Shown here piece after piece: positions 49,430 through 58,702 of a stretch of DNA of 64,000 nt. The notes beneath the pieces were generated by a model. That model was not told where the DNA came from. It searched no databases and was given only the letters and a program-made list of their open reading frames with translations. The position numbers and the translations under genes were made by a program. This DNA comes from JAKOVR01 sp031415655 (GTDB lineage: Bacteria > Actinomycetota > Acidimicrobiia > Acidimicrobiales > Acidimicrobilacustridaceae). Location of the stretch: positions 1 to 64,000 of the forward strand of contig JANOSD010000073.1 of assembly GCA_031415655.1 (NCBI GenBank), written 5' to 3'. How positions within the stretch are numbered: position 1 is the stretch's first letter; every line of letters starts with the position of its first letter.

Positions 49430-51586
49430 GTGTCCGAACCTGTTACTGAACCCACCGCCGTCCCCGCCGCCGTCCCCGTTCCTGATCGACGCAGCCGGCC
49501 ACCCGGTGTTGCACCGATACTGATCGACGCGCTCACCAAGGCGGGCAACGGCTATCGATTCGTGGTGGCCCATGATGGCCGCCTTCATCAACTCGCATTC
49601 GGGCTTGGCGCCGGTTCGGTGGACATCAAAGTCGGCCGGTCCCACTACCCCCTGGCCTTGCCCACCTACGGCGAGGATCCCCACCGGGTTCCGGCCCTTC
49701 GCGTCACCCATGCCGACGGCGTGATGTCCACCCGCCTCACCTATCAGGCCCACACCACTACGGCCACCGAAGGTGGACAAATCGTACGGATCACTCTGAC
49801 CGATGCCGGCGAGCCGCTTGATGTCGTCATCGTCGTGCGGGTGTGGGACGCCTACGACCTCGTGGAGCAATGGATCGAGATCACGAATCAGCAAACGGCT
49901 CCGATCACGGTGCACGACTACGCATCATCAAGCACCGCCTTGGCGGGGGTCGATCCCCATCTCACCCACATGGGCGGCGGCTGGTTAGCCGAGTGGACGG
50001 CGATCACCGAACCCCTATCGCTCGGCACCAAGGTGGTGGAATCGCTCGGCGGCATTCGCCCTCATCTCCACGCCATGCCGTACGCCCTCGTCGAGCCGGC
50101 CGGCCCGGCGTCCGAGACCGAAGGATCCGTGTTCGCTTGCGCCATCGAATGGGTGGGCAATACCCGCCTGTCGTGTGAGCGGACTCACAACGGGGTCGTG
50201 CGGGTGTCTGCCGGCGCCAACCCCTATGCCGCCGAACGTCGCCTCGATCCCAGCGAGTCGTTCCGCACCCCGGCCGTGTTGTGGACGTGGTCCGATGTCG
50301 GTCGGGGCCCGTTGTCACGTCGGCTCCATCGGTTTGCCCGAGAGCAAGTGGTACGTAATGGCACCTCGATCCGAGCCACGGTGATGAACAACTGGGAGGC
50401 CACCTTCTTCGCCTTCGACGAGGACAAGCTGCTGGCGATGATCGATGACGCAGCGTCGATCGGCGCGGAACTTTTCCTGCTCGACGACGGTTGGTTCGGC
50501 GAAAGTCATCCCCGCGATCTCGACGACGCGGGCCTGGGTGACTGGGTCGTGGATCGTCGCAAACTGCCGAACGGCATCGAGGCGCTCACCACGGCGGCGG
50601 CGGCGCGTGGAATCCGGTTTGGCCTTTGGGTCGAGCCGGAGATGGTGAACCCGCAGTCGTCGCTCTATGGCGAACATCCCGATTGGGTGGTGTCCGAGCC
50701 CACCCGGGATCGGCGCGAAGAGCGCAACCAACTGGCGCTCGACCTTTGCCGTCCCGACGTTCGAACCTTCGTGGTCGACACCGTCACCCGGATCCTCCAC
50801 GATCATCCCGGCATCTCGTACGTGAAGTGGGACGCCAACCGAGCGGTAAGTGAGCCCGGCTCGAGCGCCTTGCCGTCGGATCGCCAGTCGCACTGGCCGT
50901 TCGATTCGGCCGCCGGTACGCACGACGTGATGGCGTCGGTTGCTGCCGCCAATCCCCACACGGAGATCATGCTCTGCGCGTCGGGAGGGGGCCGGTTCGA
51001 CCTCGGTTCGTTGCGGCATTTCAACGAAGTGTGGACCTCGGACAACACCGACCCCGTGGCGCGATTGCAGATGCAATGGGCGGCAGGCTGGTTCTTGCCG
51101 GCATCGATCCTGTGTGCCCACGTCACCAAGTGGGGTGGCAAACCGTTGGCGTTCGGATGTGCAGTGGCGATGACGGGGCGTTTCGGGATTGATCTCGACA
51201 CCACTTCGGCCAGCGCAGAAGATTTGGCCGTTCTTCGGCGATCGACGGCGGCCTACCACCGGGTGCGCGACCTGGTTCAGCAGGGCGACCTCTATCGCCT
51301 TCAATCGCCGCTCACCGGTCAGCATGGCGCGGTCGCGTGCCTATCGCCAGATCGTGATCGGGCGGTGGTGTTCGCGTTTCAGATCGCCGACGTGCCGGGC
51401 ACATCGCTGTTGGTGGACGGGCTCGATCCCAACCGCAACTACGTCGTCGCCGCGGTTTCACTCACCGACGACACAACGCCATCGACTCGTGTGATGAGCG
51501 GCGAAGCACTCCTGCGTGAAGGTCTGGAATGGCCGCTCGATCAGCCTTTGACGGCGGCGATCTTCGAGGTGTCGGCGGTCGACTGA
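49430..51586 (+). CDS. Alpha-galactosidase, glycoside hydrolase family 36
   Basis: The 718-residue enzyme cleaves alpha-1,6-linked galactose from oligosaccharides such as melibiose or raffinose. It has the N-terminal beta-supersandwich, the TIM barrel with 'ELFLLDDGWFGESHPRDLD', and the nucleophile Asp468 in 'YVKWDANRAVSE'. 'IMLCASGGGRFDLGSL' and the acid/base Asp538 in 'VWTSDNTDPVARLQMQWAAG' follow, then the C-terminal beta domain. No signal peptide is seen, so it acts inside the cell. GTG 49430 is the first start that leaves the conserved part whole. Its last 46 bp overlap the end of the convergent permease gene. Confidence 0.92.
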   Translation: MSEPVTEPTAVPAAVPVPDRRSRPPGVAPILIDALTKAGNGYRFVVAHDGRLHQLAFGLGAGSVDIKVGRSHYPLALPTYGEDPHRVPALRVTHADGVMSTRLTYQAHTTTATEGGQIVRITLTDAGEPLDVVIVVRVWDAYDLVEQWIEITNQQTAPITVHDYASSSTALAGVDPHLTHMGGGWLAEWTAITEPLSLGTKVVESLGGIRPHLHAMPYALVEPAGPASETEGSVFACAIEWVGNTRLSCERTHNGVVRVSAGANPYAAERRLDPSESFRTPAVLWTWSDVGRGPLSRRLHRFAREQVVRNGTSIRATVMNNWEATFFAFDEDKLLAMIDDAASIGAELFLLDDGWFGESHPRDLDDAGLGDWVVDRRKLPNGIEALTTAAAARGIRFGLWVEPEMVNPQSSLYGEHPDWVVSEPTRDRREERNQLALDLCRPDVRTFVVDTVTRILHDHPGISYVKWDANRAVSEPGSSALPSDRQSHWPFDSAAGTHDVMASVAAANPHTEIMLCASGGGRFDLGSLRHFNEVWTSDNTDPVARLQMQWAAGWFLPASILCAHVTKWGGKPLAFGCAVAMTGRFGIDLDTTSASAEDLAVLRRSTAAYHRVRDLVQQGDLYRLQSPLTGQHGAVACLSPDRDRAVVFAFQIADVPGTSLLVDGLDPNRNYVVAAVSLTDDTTPSTRVMSGEALLREGLEWPLDQPLTAAIFEVSAVD

Positions 51587-53622
51587 CGCGGAGCATCGTC
51601 GGTGTCCGTGCTGATCGCCAGCGCATCAGGAGGGGTGGACCAGCCGAGTTTGGAACGTATCCGGGCACTCAGGGAATACAGCGCGCCGGTAATCCCCTCG
51701 GGATACACGATCGCCACGATGATCAGCACGATTCCCTGGATGGCGAACTGGGTAGGGCTGCTCTCGCCTCCCGTGGCGGCGGAAAGCAGACCGCCGTCAG
51801 CGAACACCCCGGCGAGGAGCGCGCCGCCGACTGAGGCGATACCACCGAGGTAGACCGCGGCGAGCAGGGCCAGCGAGTTGAACACCGCGAAGGAGCTGTT
51901 CGACAGGTTGGGGTGAGCGTAGGCGTACAGGCATCCCCCGATTCCGGCCAGGAACGAGGAGAGTGCAAAGGCCAAAAGTTTGGTGCGGGTGACGTCGATA
52001 CCGGCCGAAGCTGCCGCCCGTTCGTTGGCCCGCACGGCGAGGAAACGCACACCAGTCGACGACCGGCGGATGTTGGCCACGGCCATTGCGCACAGCGTGA
52101 GGACCACGATGCAGAGGACCACGAAGGGACGGCGGGGGAAGTCCGCCCCCGGCGCTTGGATGCCAAGGTTGAACGGACCGATCACCGGCGGCGGCACGGT
52201 GGTTCCGCCGGCAGGTGCCAGCGCCGGCAACTTCAAGATCAGCTCTTCGATCGCCGTGGCGGCAGCGATGGTGGCGATGGCCAGATTCATTCCCCGAACC
52301 CGAACGGCAGGGATCCCGGCCAAGAGGCCGGCGGCGACGGCCGCCAGCGAGGCCAGCAGTGGCGCGAGCGGGAACGGGATGCCGTAGTCGTTCTGGAGTT
52401 TGGCCATCACGAAACCGGCCAAGCCCGCCAGGGCCAACGGCATGAGCGAGATTTGGCCCACGTACCCCGTGAGGAGCACGACCGACAGGGCGATCACCGC
52501 GGTGGTGCAGGTGATGATGATCGCTTGTCGCCATCCGGAATCGAGCGTGAACGTTCCCACGAGAGCGGCGCCGCCGAGGAGCGCAACCCAGAAAGGCAGG
52601 TGGGCAGGACGGGTTGATCGGGGGAAGTGGCTCTCGCGCAAGGTCGCGCGAGACGGGAGCGACTCGCCCCGGAAGACCATGGTGAGGATGATGATGAGGA
52701 AGGGCAGGGCCTGTTGCAGGTTGAGGTTGCGGAAGATCTCTACCTGTGTGGAGATGTTGAGGAGCTCGCTCTGGGCCATGCCGATGGCCAGACCGGCGAG
52801 CATGGTGACGGTGAACGACTTGAACTTGCCGATCAGGGCGGCGGCGAGCGCGGGGACCACGAGCAGGCTGGTGGTGGTGGGGTCGAGGCCCGAGATCGGC
52901 GCGATGAGGATCACTGCGCCACCGGCCAGCATTGCCCCGAGCATCCAGTTCACCGCTGCGAGCCGGGTCGGGGACAGTCCGACGAGAACCGCGCCCTTTT
53001 CGCTTTCGGCGGCGGCCCGGGTGGCGAGTCCGAACCGGCTGAAGTGGTAGAGCGCGGCCAGCGCGCAGGTGACCGCAATCACGAGGAGGGTGAGCCAGAT
53101 GCGGTCCTGTTGGATCGTGATCCCGGCGCCCGTCACCACGCCGTTGGGCAGGATCGGGTCGTGATGGCCGAGGGCGGCTCCCTGCGCACCGGTGCGTAGT
53201 CGGGCGATGGCCAAGAAATACAGGAACAGTCCGAGGCTGGCGGCAATGCGGGCCAACGTCGGCGCCGCCCGGAGGGGTCGGAACACCAGCCAATACACGA
53301 CCAGCCCAAGCAGGGCGGCGTAGACCAGCGCGAGGGGGAGCGCCGTTCCCATCTTGAACCGGTATAACTCGATCGTGCCGTCGGCGAGTGTGGAGGCTCC
53401 GGGCGCCAACGGGATGCGGTCGGGACCGAACGGCAAGGGGTTGAGCAGTGCCCCCGATTCCCGGAGAGAGAAGTAGTTGAGCGCGATGAACATGCCCATC
53501 GCCGCATGGGCGAAGTTCACCACCCCCGAGGCGCGGTAGGTGAGGAGCAGCCCCATGGCCAACGCCGCGAGTACCGCCCCTCCGCCGAGACCGAGGAGGA
53601 GGTACTGCAGATTTGAACTCAT
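51541..53622 (-). CDS. Branched-chain amino-acid-type ABC permease, LivH-LivM fusion
   Basis: The 693-residue membrane protein joins both permease subunits. The N-terminal half is LivH-like ('YRASGVVNFAHAAMGMFIAL', 'RAAAESEKGAVLVGLSPTRL', 'IGKFKSFTVTMLAGLAIGMA'). The C-terminal half is LivM-like ('LTGYVGQISLMPLALAGLAG', 'LAVRANERAAASAGIDVTRT', 'YLGGIASVGGALLAGVFADG'). About 18 helices are expected. The family imports branched-chain amino acids, amides or urea. The substrate-binding gene lies 45 bp upstream, but no LivG/LivF ATPase is in the window. The gene tail overlaps the alpha-galactosidase gene. Confidence 0.9.
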   Translation of the reverse strand: MSSNLQYLLLGLGGGAVLAALAMGLLLTYRASGVVNFAHAAMGMFIALNYFSLRESGALLNPLPFGPDRIPLAPGASTLADGTIELYRFKMGTALPLALVYAALLGLVVYWLVFRPLRAAPTLARIAASLGLFLYFLAIARLRTGAQGAALGHHDPILPNGVVTGAGITIQQDRIWLTLLVIAVTCALAALYHFSRFGLATRAAAESEKGAVLVGLSPTRLAAVNWMLGAMLAGGAVILIAPISGLDPTTTSLLVVPALAAALIGKFKSFTVTMLAGLAIGMAQSELLNISTQVEIFRNLNLQQALPFLIIILTMVFRGESLPSRATLRESHFPRSTRPAHLPFWVALLGGAALVGTFTLDSGWRQAIIITCTTAVIALSVVLLTGYVGQISLMPLALAGLAGFVMAKLQNDYGIPFPLAPLLASLAAVAAGLLAGIPAVRVRGMNLAIATIAAATAIEELILKLPALAPAGGTTVPPPVIGPFNLGIQAPGADFPRRPFVVLCIVVLTLCAMAVANIRRSSTGVRFLAVRANERAAASAGIDVTRTKLLAFALSSFLAGIGGCLYAYAHPNLSNSSFAVFNSLALLAAVYLGGIASVGGALLAGVFADGGLLSAATGGESSPTQFAIQGIVLIIVAIVYPEGITGALYSLSARIRSKLGWSTPPDALAISTDTDDAPRQSTADTSKIAAVKG

Positions 53623-53667
53623 TGGGGTCCGCCCCGGAGGAGACGGTGCCGCGTCACGGGCACGGGG

Positions 53668-55035
53668 TCAGCTGCCGGCCAGGATCTTGGGTACATCGAT
53701 CCAACCGCCGAGCGGCTTGAGCGCGTCGCCCTGTCGCTCCACCAGTATCTGGTGGGCGGCGCACATCGAAGGAAGCTCCTTGATCTGGGTTCCGTCACAG
53801 GTATACGGGTGCCCGTTGAAGCTCGGCCGGTTCTTGGCCTTGCGGACGGTTTCGAGGAGGGTGGCGGGCGACACCTTGTCGGCCCCGATCTCCTTCATGA
53901 GGCTGTAGATGTTCATCACGTTGCGAAAGGAGATCGTGGCAGCACTGGCGGCGGGAAGGTGTGGGTCGCCGTAGTTGGCGACGGCGGCGAAGTAGATCGC
54001 TGCCTCCGCATTGTCGGGGGCGATGTCGCTCTCGATGTTGAAGATCTTGCCGTTGACCGCGTCGGCGCCCAGTTTCTCGGCGATGCTCGGCGCCGCGCAG
54101 GCTCCCACGAAATACATCTTGGCGGTGACGCCGAGTTCCTTGGCCGTACGCATGGCGGGCTCACAAGCAGTGTCGGCGGCGGCGACAAGAATGGCGTCGG
54201 GGTGGTTCTCGTTGGCCTTGGTGATGATCGGCAAGAAGTCGGTGGTGAGGATGCTGAACGGCACCTCGGTCACGTCTTGCACGCCAAGTTTTTTCAGGGT
54301 GCCGACGCCGTAGTCGAGAGCCGAGGCCTTGATGGGTGGGTAGTCGCCGTAGAGCACCACCACCTTTTTGGCCCCCGCGTCTGACGCATGTTTGGCGAAG
54401 GCCACCATCGCGCCGGGTGACCCACCCGAGAACTGAAACGAGATTGGGCTCTTCATTTCCTCGAAGTTGATAGGGATGCCGCCGAGGTAGGGCATGTTGT
54501 TTTGCTCCAGCACCGGGATCGAGCCGGTGCTGGTGACGTCGATGCCGCCGGTGATACCCACCACCTGCTTCTGAATGAGGTCCTGGGCACAGGCCTGGCT
54601 TTTTTCCACCGAGAAGGTGGTGACGCACGGGATCAGTTCAAGCGGGCGACCGTCGATGCCGCCAAGTTCGGTATTGATGAGCTTCACCGCCGCTTCGGCG
54701 CCAAGCCGCAGTTCGGGGAAGGAGCCAAGGGGCGTGTTCTCCTGGTTGATCATGCCGAGTTTGATCGAAGGGCCGGAGCCGGCTGGGAGCGGTTTGTCGG
54801 GCACCTTTCCGAAGCCCAGCGATTGGCCGGCGTACTTCGTGAGTACCGGCTCGCCTCCGGCGTTGCTTCCACCGATCACGTTGACGTTCGGTGCTCCAAC
54901 CGCGGAGGCGCTACCACCAGTGTTTCCGCCCGAGCCCGCGCCGGTGTTCGTGGTGACTTTCTCCACGCACCCGGTGGCCAGCAACATGCTGGCGCCCGTG
55001 AGCGCGAAAAGGTTGATCAGTGTGCGTCGTTGCAT
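53668..55035 (-). CDS. ABC transporter substrate-binding lipoprotein, Liv/periplasmic-binding type 1
   Basis: The 455-residue protein has a lipoprotein signal ('LTGASMLLATGC', lipid Cys23), a Gly/Ser-rich linker, and the two-lobed binding fold ('IKLGMINQENTPLGSFPELR', 'GAEAAVKLINTELGGIDGRP', 'ILVAAADTACEPAMRTAKEL'). It delivers ligand to the permease encoded directly downstream. The ligand is not predictable; amino acids, amides or aromatic acids are usual for this type. ATG 55035 begins the signal peptide. Confidence 0.9.
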   Translation of the reverse strand: MQRRTLINLFALTGASMLLATGCVEKVTTNTGAGSGGNTGGSASAVGAPNVNVIGGSNAGGEPVLTKYAGQSLGFGKVPDKPLPAGSGPSIKLGMINQENTPLGSFPELRLGAEAAVKLINTELGGIDGRPLELIPCVTTFSVEKSQACAQDLIQKQVVGITGGIDVTSTGSIPVLEQNNMPYLGGIPINFEEMKSPISFQFSGGSPGAMVAFAKHASDAGAKKVVVLYGDYPPIKASALDYGVGTLKKLGVQDVTEVPFSILTTDFLPIITKANENHPDAILVAAADTACEPAMRTAKELGVTAKMYFVGACAAPSIAEKLGADAVNGKIFNIESDIAPDNAEAAIYFAAVANYGDPHLPAASAATISFRNVMNIYSLMKEIGADKVSPATLLETVRKAKNRPSFNGHPYTCDGTQIKELPSMCAAHQILVERQGDALKPLGGWIDVPKILAGS

Positions 55036-55162
55036 CGATTTCTCCCCTGAGGGACCGCAGCCCCTTTGCTACACCGGAGCATGGCAGCTTCGGTGAAAGT
55101 GTGTCGAGGTTAACACCGTTCACCCTGTCGTGCAGAGGCACCCCTGTGCGAGACTCGGCACC

Positions 55163-56044
55163 ATGAAGGCGCACCTGGTCGATGGTACCTATGAGTTGTT
55201 CCGCTACCACTTCGCCCTCCCGCCCCATGTCACGGCCGCCGGGCAAGAGGTGGCCGCTACCCGGGGCGTGATCGGCACCTGTCTGCAACTACTCGAACGC
55301 GGCGCCACTCACGTTGGCGTGGCCACCGACCACGTGATCGAGTCGTTTCGCAACGAACTGTGGGAGGGCTACAAAGATGGAAGCGGCGTCGACCCCACCC
55401 TGCTCAGTCAGTTCACCCTGGTAGAAGACGGGTTGCGGGCGGCGGGGTTTGTCGTGTGGCCGATGGTCGAGTTCGAGGCCGATGACGCCCTCGGAGCGGC
55501 GGCGGCCGTGTGTGCTGCCGACTCCGATGTCGACCAGGTCGTCATCTGTACGCCGGACAAGGACCTCGGCCAATGTGTGGTGGGCGACCGCGTGGTGCAA
55601 CTCGATCGCCGCAAGGAAGTAATCACCAATGCCGATGGTGTCGTGGCCAAGTTCGGCGTTGCGCCGGAGTCCATCCCGGACTACCTCGGGTTGGTGGGCG
55701 ACACCGCTGATGGTTTTCCCGGGCTCGCGGGTTGGGGGGCGAAGTCCGCTGCCGCCGTGCTGGCGCGTTACGCGCACCTTGAGTCGATCCCCGATGATCC
55801 GAGTGCGTGGGACGTCACCGTGCGCGGCGCGGCGAAACTCGGAGCCACCCTTGCCGCCCAACGCGAACTCGCCGTGCTCTTTCGCACGATTGCCACGGTG
55901 CGAATCGATGCACCCACGATCACCGCTGTCGATGAGCTGCGGTGGCTCGGTCCCGCCCCCACCTTCGCCGAGTTCTGCGCGTCGATCGACGCGCCCAACT
56001 TGGTTGCACGGGCAGAGAAACTCGCCGCCAAGCTCGACGCCTAA
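55163..56044 (+). CDS. 5'-3' exonuclease (FEN/PolA-N type)
   Basis: The 293-residue protein corresponds to the 5' nuclease domain of DNA polymerase I as a separate protein. 'MKAHLVDGTYELFRYHFALP' is the N-terminal nuclease motif, 'MVEFEADDALGAAAAVCAAD' and 'ICTPDKDLGQCV' carry the metal Asp/Glu residues, and 'YLGLVGDTADGFPGLAGWGA' begins the helix-three-turn-helix. It should remove flaps or RNA primers. ATG 55163 begins the conserved motif; a weak start lies 33 bp upstream. Confidence 0.92.
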   Translation: MKAHLVDGTYELFRYHFALPPHVTAAGQEVAATRGVIGTCLQLLERGATHVGVATDHVIESFRNELWEGYKDGSGVDPTLLSQFTLVEDGLRAAGFVVWPMVEFEADDALGAAAAVCAADSDVDQVVICTPDKDLGQCVVGDRVVQLDRRKEVITNADGVVAKFGVAPESIPDYLGLVGDTADGFPGLAGWGAKSAAAVLARYAHLESIPDDPSAWDVTVRGAAKLGATLAAQRELAVLFRTIATVRIDAPTITAVDELRWLGPAPTFAEFCASIDAPNLVARAEKLAAKLDA

Positions 56045-56288
56045 CAGAAAGGGTGACGTCGCAAGTCGCCACCGACGGGTTTGGGACATCGCAAGTCGCC
56101 ACCGACACGCTCGAGACGACGGGCTCGGGACGACGGGCTCGGGACATCGGTTTGGGACATCGGGTGGGCCGGTGTGACGGCTGACACGGGGAAGTCGGGA
56201 CAAATGTCCCTATTTACCGGATGTCCTCATGTAAGACACTCGCTCCTGTACGGCCGACCCTTCATGGCCAGATCCCAGGAGAATCCCG
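56045..56288. promoter_or_regulatory. Repeat-bearing spacer and palindrome before the secreted PKD protein
   Basis: A 22-bp repeat GACRTCGCAAGTCGCCACCGAC lies at 56055-56076 and 56085-56106, and GACGACGGGCTCGG is repeated at about 56115-56142. Closer to the gene, GGGACA-AA-TGTCCC at 56197-56210 is a perfect 14-bp palindrome followed by TATTTA, in the right place for an operator over a promoter. An AGGAGA ribosome-binding site precedes ATG 56289. Confidence 0.5.
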
Positions 56289-58544
56289 ATGCAGACACTT
56301 GCCCACCGCCTTCACCCCACGAAGGCACCGCCGCCGAGAATCCAGCCCCCGGTGCCGCTGAACCACCACACCGCTTCGCCGCCAGATCTTGGGCGCAATT
56401 CACGTGCGCCGCGTGCTCGGGTGACTCTCGTGGCGAATCTCGTGGTTGCGGCCCTCCTGGCCGCCCTGCTGGCGATGGGAACGGCAGTTACCAGTGCCAC
56501 CGTGGCCAGCGCCGACCCGCTCAATCGAACCATCCAAGGCGTCGGGCAGAACACATTCCAGAAGGAATGGTTCAACACCAAGTTTCGCGCCGGTGGGAAC
56601 AACTGGATCGTGGAGGGACGCATGCGGCTCGTCACCGATACGACTGCTCGACTGAGCAACACCCGCGATCTTGCCGTCACTCCGCTGGGAGAGGTGGACG
56701 GCGGAAATAAGGGCGTGAAGATCGCCAACACCCACACGTCCACGCAGCTCAAGATCACCAGCCGTCCGGCCTTCCAGCTCATCTACGACTTCATCCCGCA
56801 GGGCTACGGCAACGCCGTGTGTGATGTCGACAACTTCCCAGACATGGGTGGCGACTGGCGAAAGACCATTGCTCCGCCCGCCGGCAGCAACCACCGATGC
56901 GGCGCCATTGAGGTGACCGCCGACGACCTCAACCGGATCTTCACCCTGTTCAACATCGATCTCGAGCTCCCCGAGGTGTTTGACGTGTTCGATCAGTTCA
57001 TTGATCCGGGCTACTCCGGTTCCCGCACCTACAGCGAGACCCATCAACTGTTCGAGATCAAGGCGTGCAAGATGATCACCGACACGTTTGGTATTCCGAT
57101 CGGTGACCACTGCAGCTTGCAGGTCAACGCCGTGGCGAGCCCCACCCTCAAGCAGGCGCCGGGGAACACCGCCAAGGTGCAGTACTGCAGCGACATCATC
57201 ACGCCGACCGGAACCCACTACCCCTGTGCGGCCAACGTCGGCACCGAAAAGACACTGGTGTGGGGCAGCGCCAACCCGTCGTTCATCGACAAGCTCCCCT
57301 GTGTGACGAGCCAATCGGGTCTGGGCCTACGGGTCAAGGACCTGGCGGCCGACATCGACATCGAGTCGATTGCCATCGACATCTCGGTCGACTTCAACGT
57401 GAACCTCACCTCCTGGGGTGCCGGTTGGGATGTCGCCACGCTCACCATTCCGACCGGCATTGATCTCATTGATTCCAACGGCGAGGACAACACGTTGCCA
57501 ATCCACCTCACCTACCCAGGCGTCGGCCCAATGACGATGGATATCGGCACCCTTGTTCCGGACAAGACGGCGCCGCTGACTGGCTTCGTCGGCCCAATGG
57601 TGGTCGAAGAGGGCCTCAGCCACACCGTGACGGAGGCGGCCTTCGACAACTGCGACACCTCGGCATTGAAGTACTCGTGGCAGATCGGTTCCGCTCGCCC
57701 CTTCGCCGGTGGTCCCGCCCCCGTGGTCAAAATTGGCGACAACTCACTCACCCGGTCCTACCCCACTGAAACGGTCACGTCGGGAACGGTCACCGTCACC
57801 GACAGCCGTGGGAACGCCGCATCAAACCCATTCTCGGTGAGCGCGATCAACGGGGCGGCCGACGTGACACTCAACGCCCCTGCGGGCATTGCGGTCAACA
57901 CGATCGGCGCGTTCAGCGCTCCAGTGGTAGACGAAGGCCCGGACATCGAGACGTGGAACTGGACCTTCGGCAACGGAGCGACGGCAACCCGCACCGGTAC
58001 GTCCACGACGGACCGCAACGATTCTCGCTCGATCCTCTACTCGGCTCTCGGCCGCTATCCGGTCACCGTCAACGTGCATGACGGGTCGGTCAGCACCACC
58101 AAGTCTGCTGATGTGGGCGTGTTCCGGCCAGGGTCCAGCCTGTCGTCGAATACCACCTTCACCACCACGGCCGGTTCTGGTGTGCTGGGTGTCGGTTTGC
58201 CGTTCTCGGTGAACACGTCGGCGGCCTACGCCGCCAACGCTACGAGCGGCGCGGTCCCCACGGGGAGCTTCTCCCTCTACTCGGAGATCCCAATCGGCGG
58301 CAACGAGTATGCGCCGGTGGGCCTGGCGTCGACGAGCGTGCAGTTCATGATCGACCGGGCCACCAATCCCGAGGTGCAGGGCACCGGTACCAACAACAAC
58401 TCCCCCGGATGGACCTATCGGGCGGTCTACGCCCGTGCTTCGGCTACCAGCCCGATCACCTCGGTGACGGTTCGCCTGTGGGCCCCGGGCACGGCGACAA
58501 GCCAGACCGCTGCTTACGTCTTCACGGGACCGGTCGCCGTTTGA
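56289..58544 (+). CDS. Large secreted PKD-domain protein of unknown function
   Basis: The 751-residue exported protein has an unusually long N-terminus: about 45 polar residues precede a hydrophobic signal ('LVVAALLAALLAMGTAVTSA') with probable cleavage after 'TVASA' near residue 75. The mature part has a beta-rich region with paired Cys ('YGNAVCDVDNFPDMGGDWRK', 'GDHCSLQVNAVASPTLKQA'), then Ig/PKD-like repeats (about residues 420-630, for example 'ETWNWTFGNGATATRTGTST' and 'GRYPVTVNVHDGSV'). It ends with a beta-sandwich ending 'AAYVFTGPVAV'. PKD domains usually bind surfaces or glycans. No catalytic motif is seen. It may be a surface or matrix protein. Three hairpins follow the gene. Confidence 0.8.
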   Translation: MQTLAHRLHPTKAPPPRIQPPVPLNHHTASPPDLGRNSRAPRARVTLVANLVVAALLAALLAMGTAVTSATVASADPLNRTIQGVGQNTFQKEWFNTKFRAGGNNWIVEGRMRLVTDTTARLSNTRDLAVTPLGEVDGGNKGVKIANTHTSTQLKITSRPAFQLIYDFIPQGYGNAVCDVDNFPDMGGDWRKTIAPPAGSNHRCGAIEVTADDLNRIFTLFNIDLELPEVFDVFDQFIDPGYSGSRTYSETHQLFEIKACKMITDTFGIPIGDHCSLQVNAVASPTLKQAPGNTAKVQYCSDIITPTGTHYPCAANVGTEKTLVWGSANPSFIDKLPCVTSQSGLGLRVKDLAADIDIESIAIDISVDFNVNLTSWGAGWDVATLTIPTGIDLIDSNGEDNTLPIHLTYPGVGPMTMDIGTLVPDKTAPLTGFVGPMVVEEGLSHTVTEAAFDNCDTSALKYSWQIGSARPFAGGPAPVVKIGDNSLTRSYPTETVTSGTVTVTDSRGNAASNPFSVSAINGAADVTLNAPAGIAVNTIGAFSAPVVDEGPDIETWNWTFGNGATATRTGTSTTDRNDSRSILYSALGRYPVTVNVHDGSVSTTKSADVGVFRPGSSLSSNTTFTTTAGSGVLGVGLPFSVNTSAAYAANATSGAVPTGSFSLYSEIPIGGNEYAPVGLASTSVQFMIDRATNPEVQGTGTNNNSPGWTYRAVYARASATSPITSVTVRLWAPGTATSQTAAYVFTGPVAV

Positions 58545-58560
58545 GCGAGCCGTCCAAACA

Positions 58561-58631
58561 TTGGCGTCGGATCTGACGCCAACTTCCTGTTGCGCAACAG
58601 GGCACCCGAGCGATTGTTCGGGTGCCCTGTT
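58561..58631 (+). terminator. Three serial hairpins, two of them overlapping
   Basis: Hairpin A is TTGGCGTC-GGATCT-GACGCCAA (58561-58582). Hairpin B is CCTGTTG-CG-CAACAGG (58586-58601). Hairpin C is AACAGGGCACCCGA / TCGGGTGCCCTGTT (58596-58609 and 58618-58631), a 14-bp stem. B and C share bases 58596-58601, so they exclude each other. C is the likely terminator of the secreted-protein gene. Confidence 0.75.
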
Positions 58632-58702
58632 CGTGTTTGCCAACGTTTTCCAACAGCGTGTGCCCGACCAGTTCAGCCAGAAGAGTTGGGTACGATCGGT
58701 CG

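Noticed and set aside
51541..51586. Overlap of alpha-galactosidase and permease ends as an assembly error
   Set aside because: Both C-termini are plausible and both frames are uninterrupted; short convergent overlaps are common in compact genomes.
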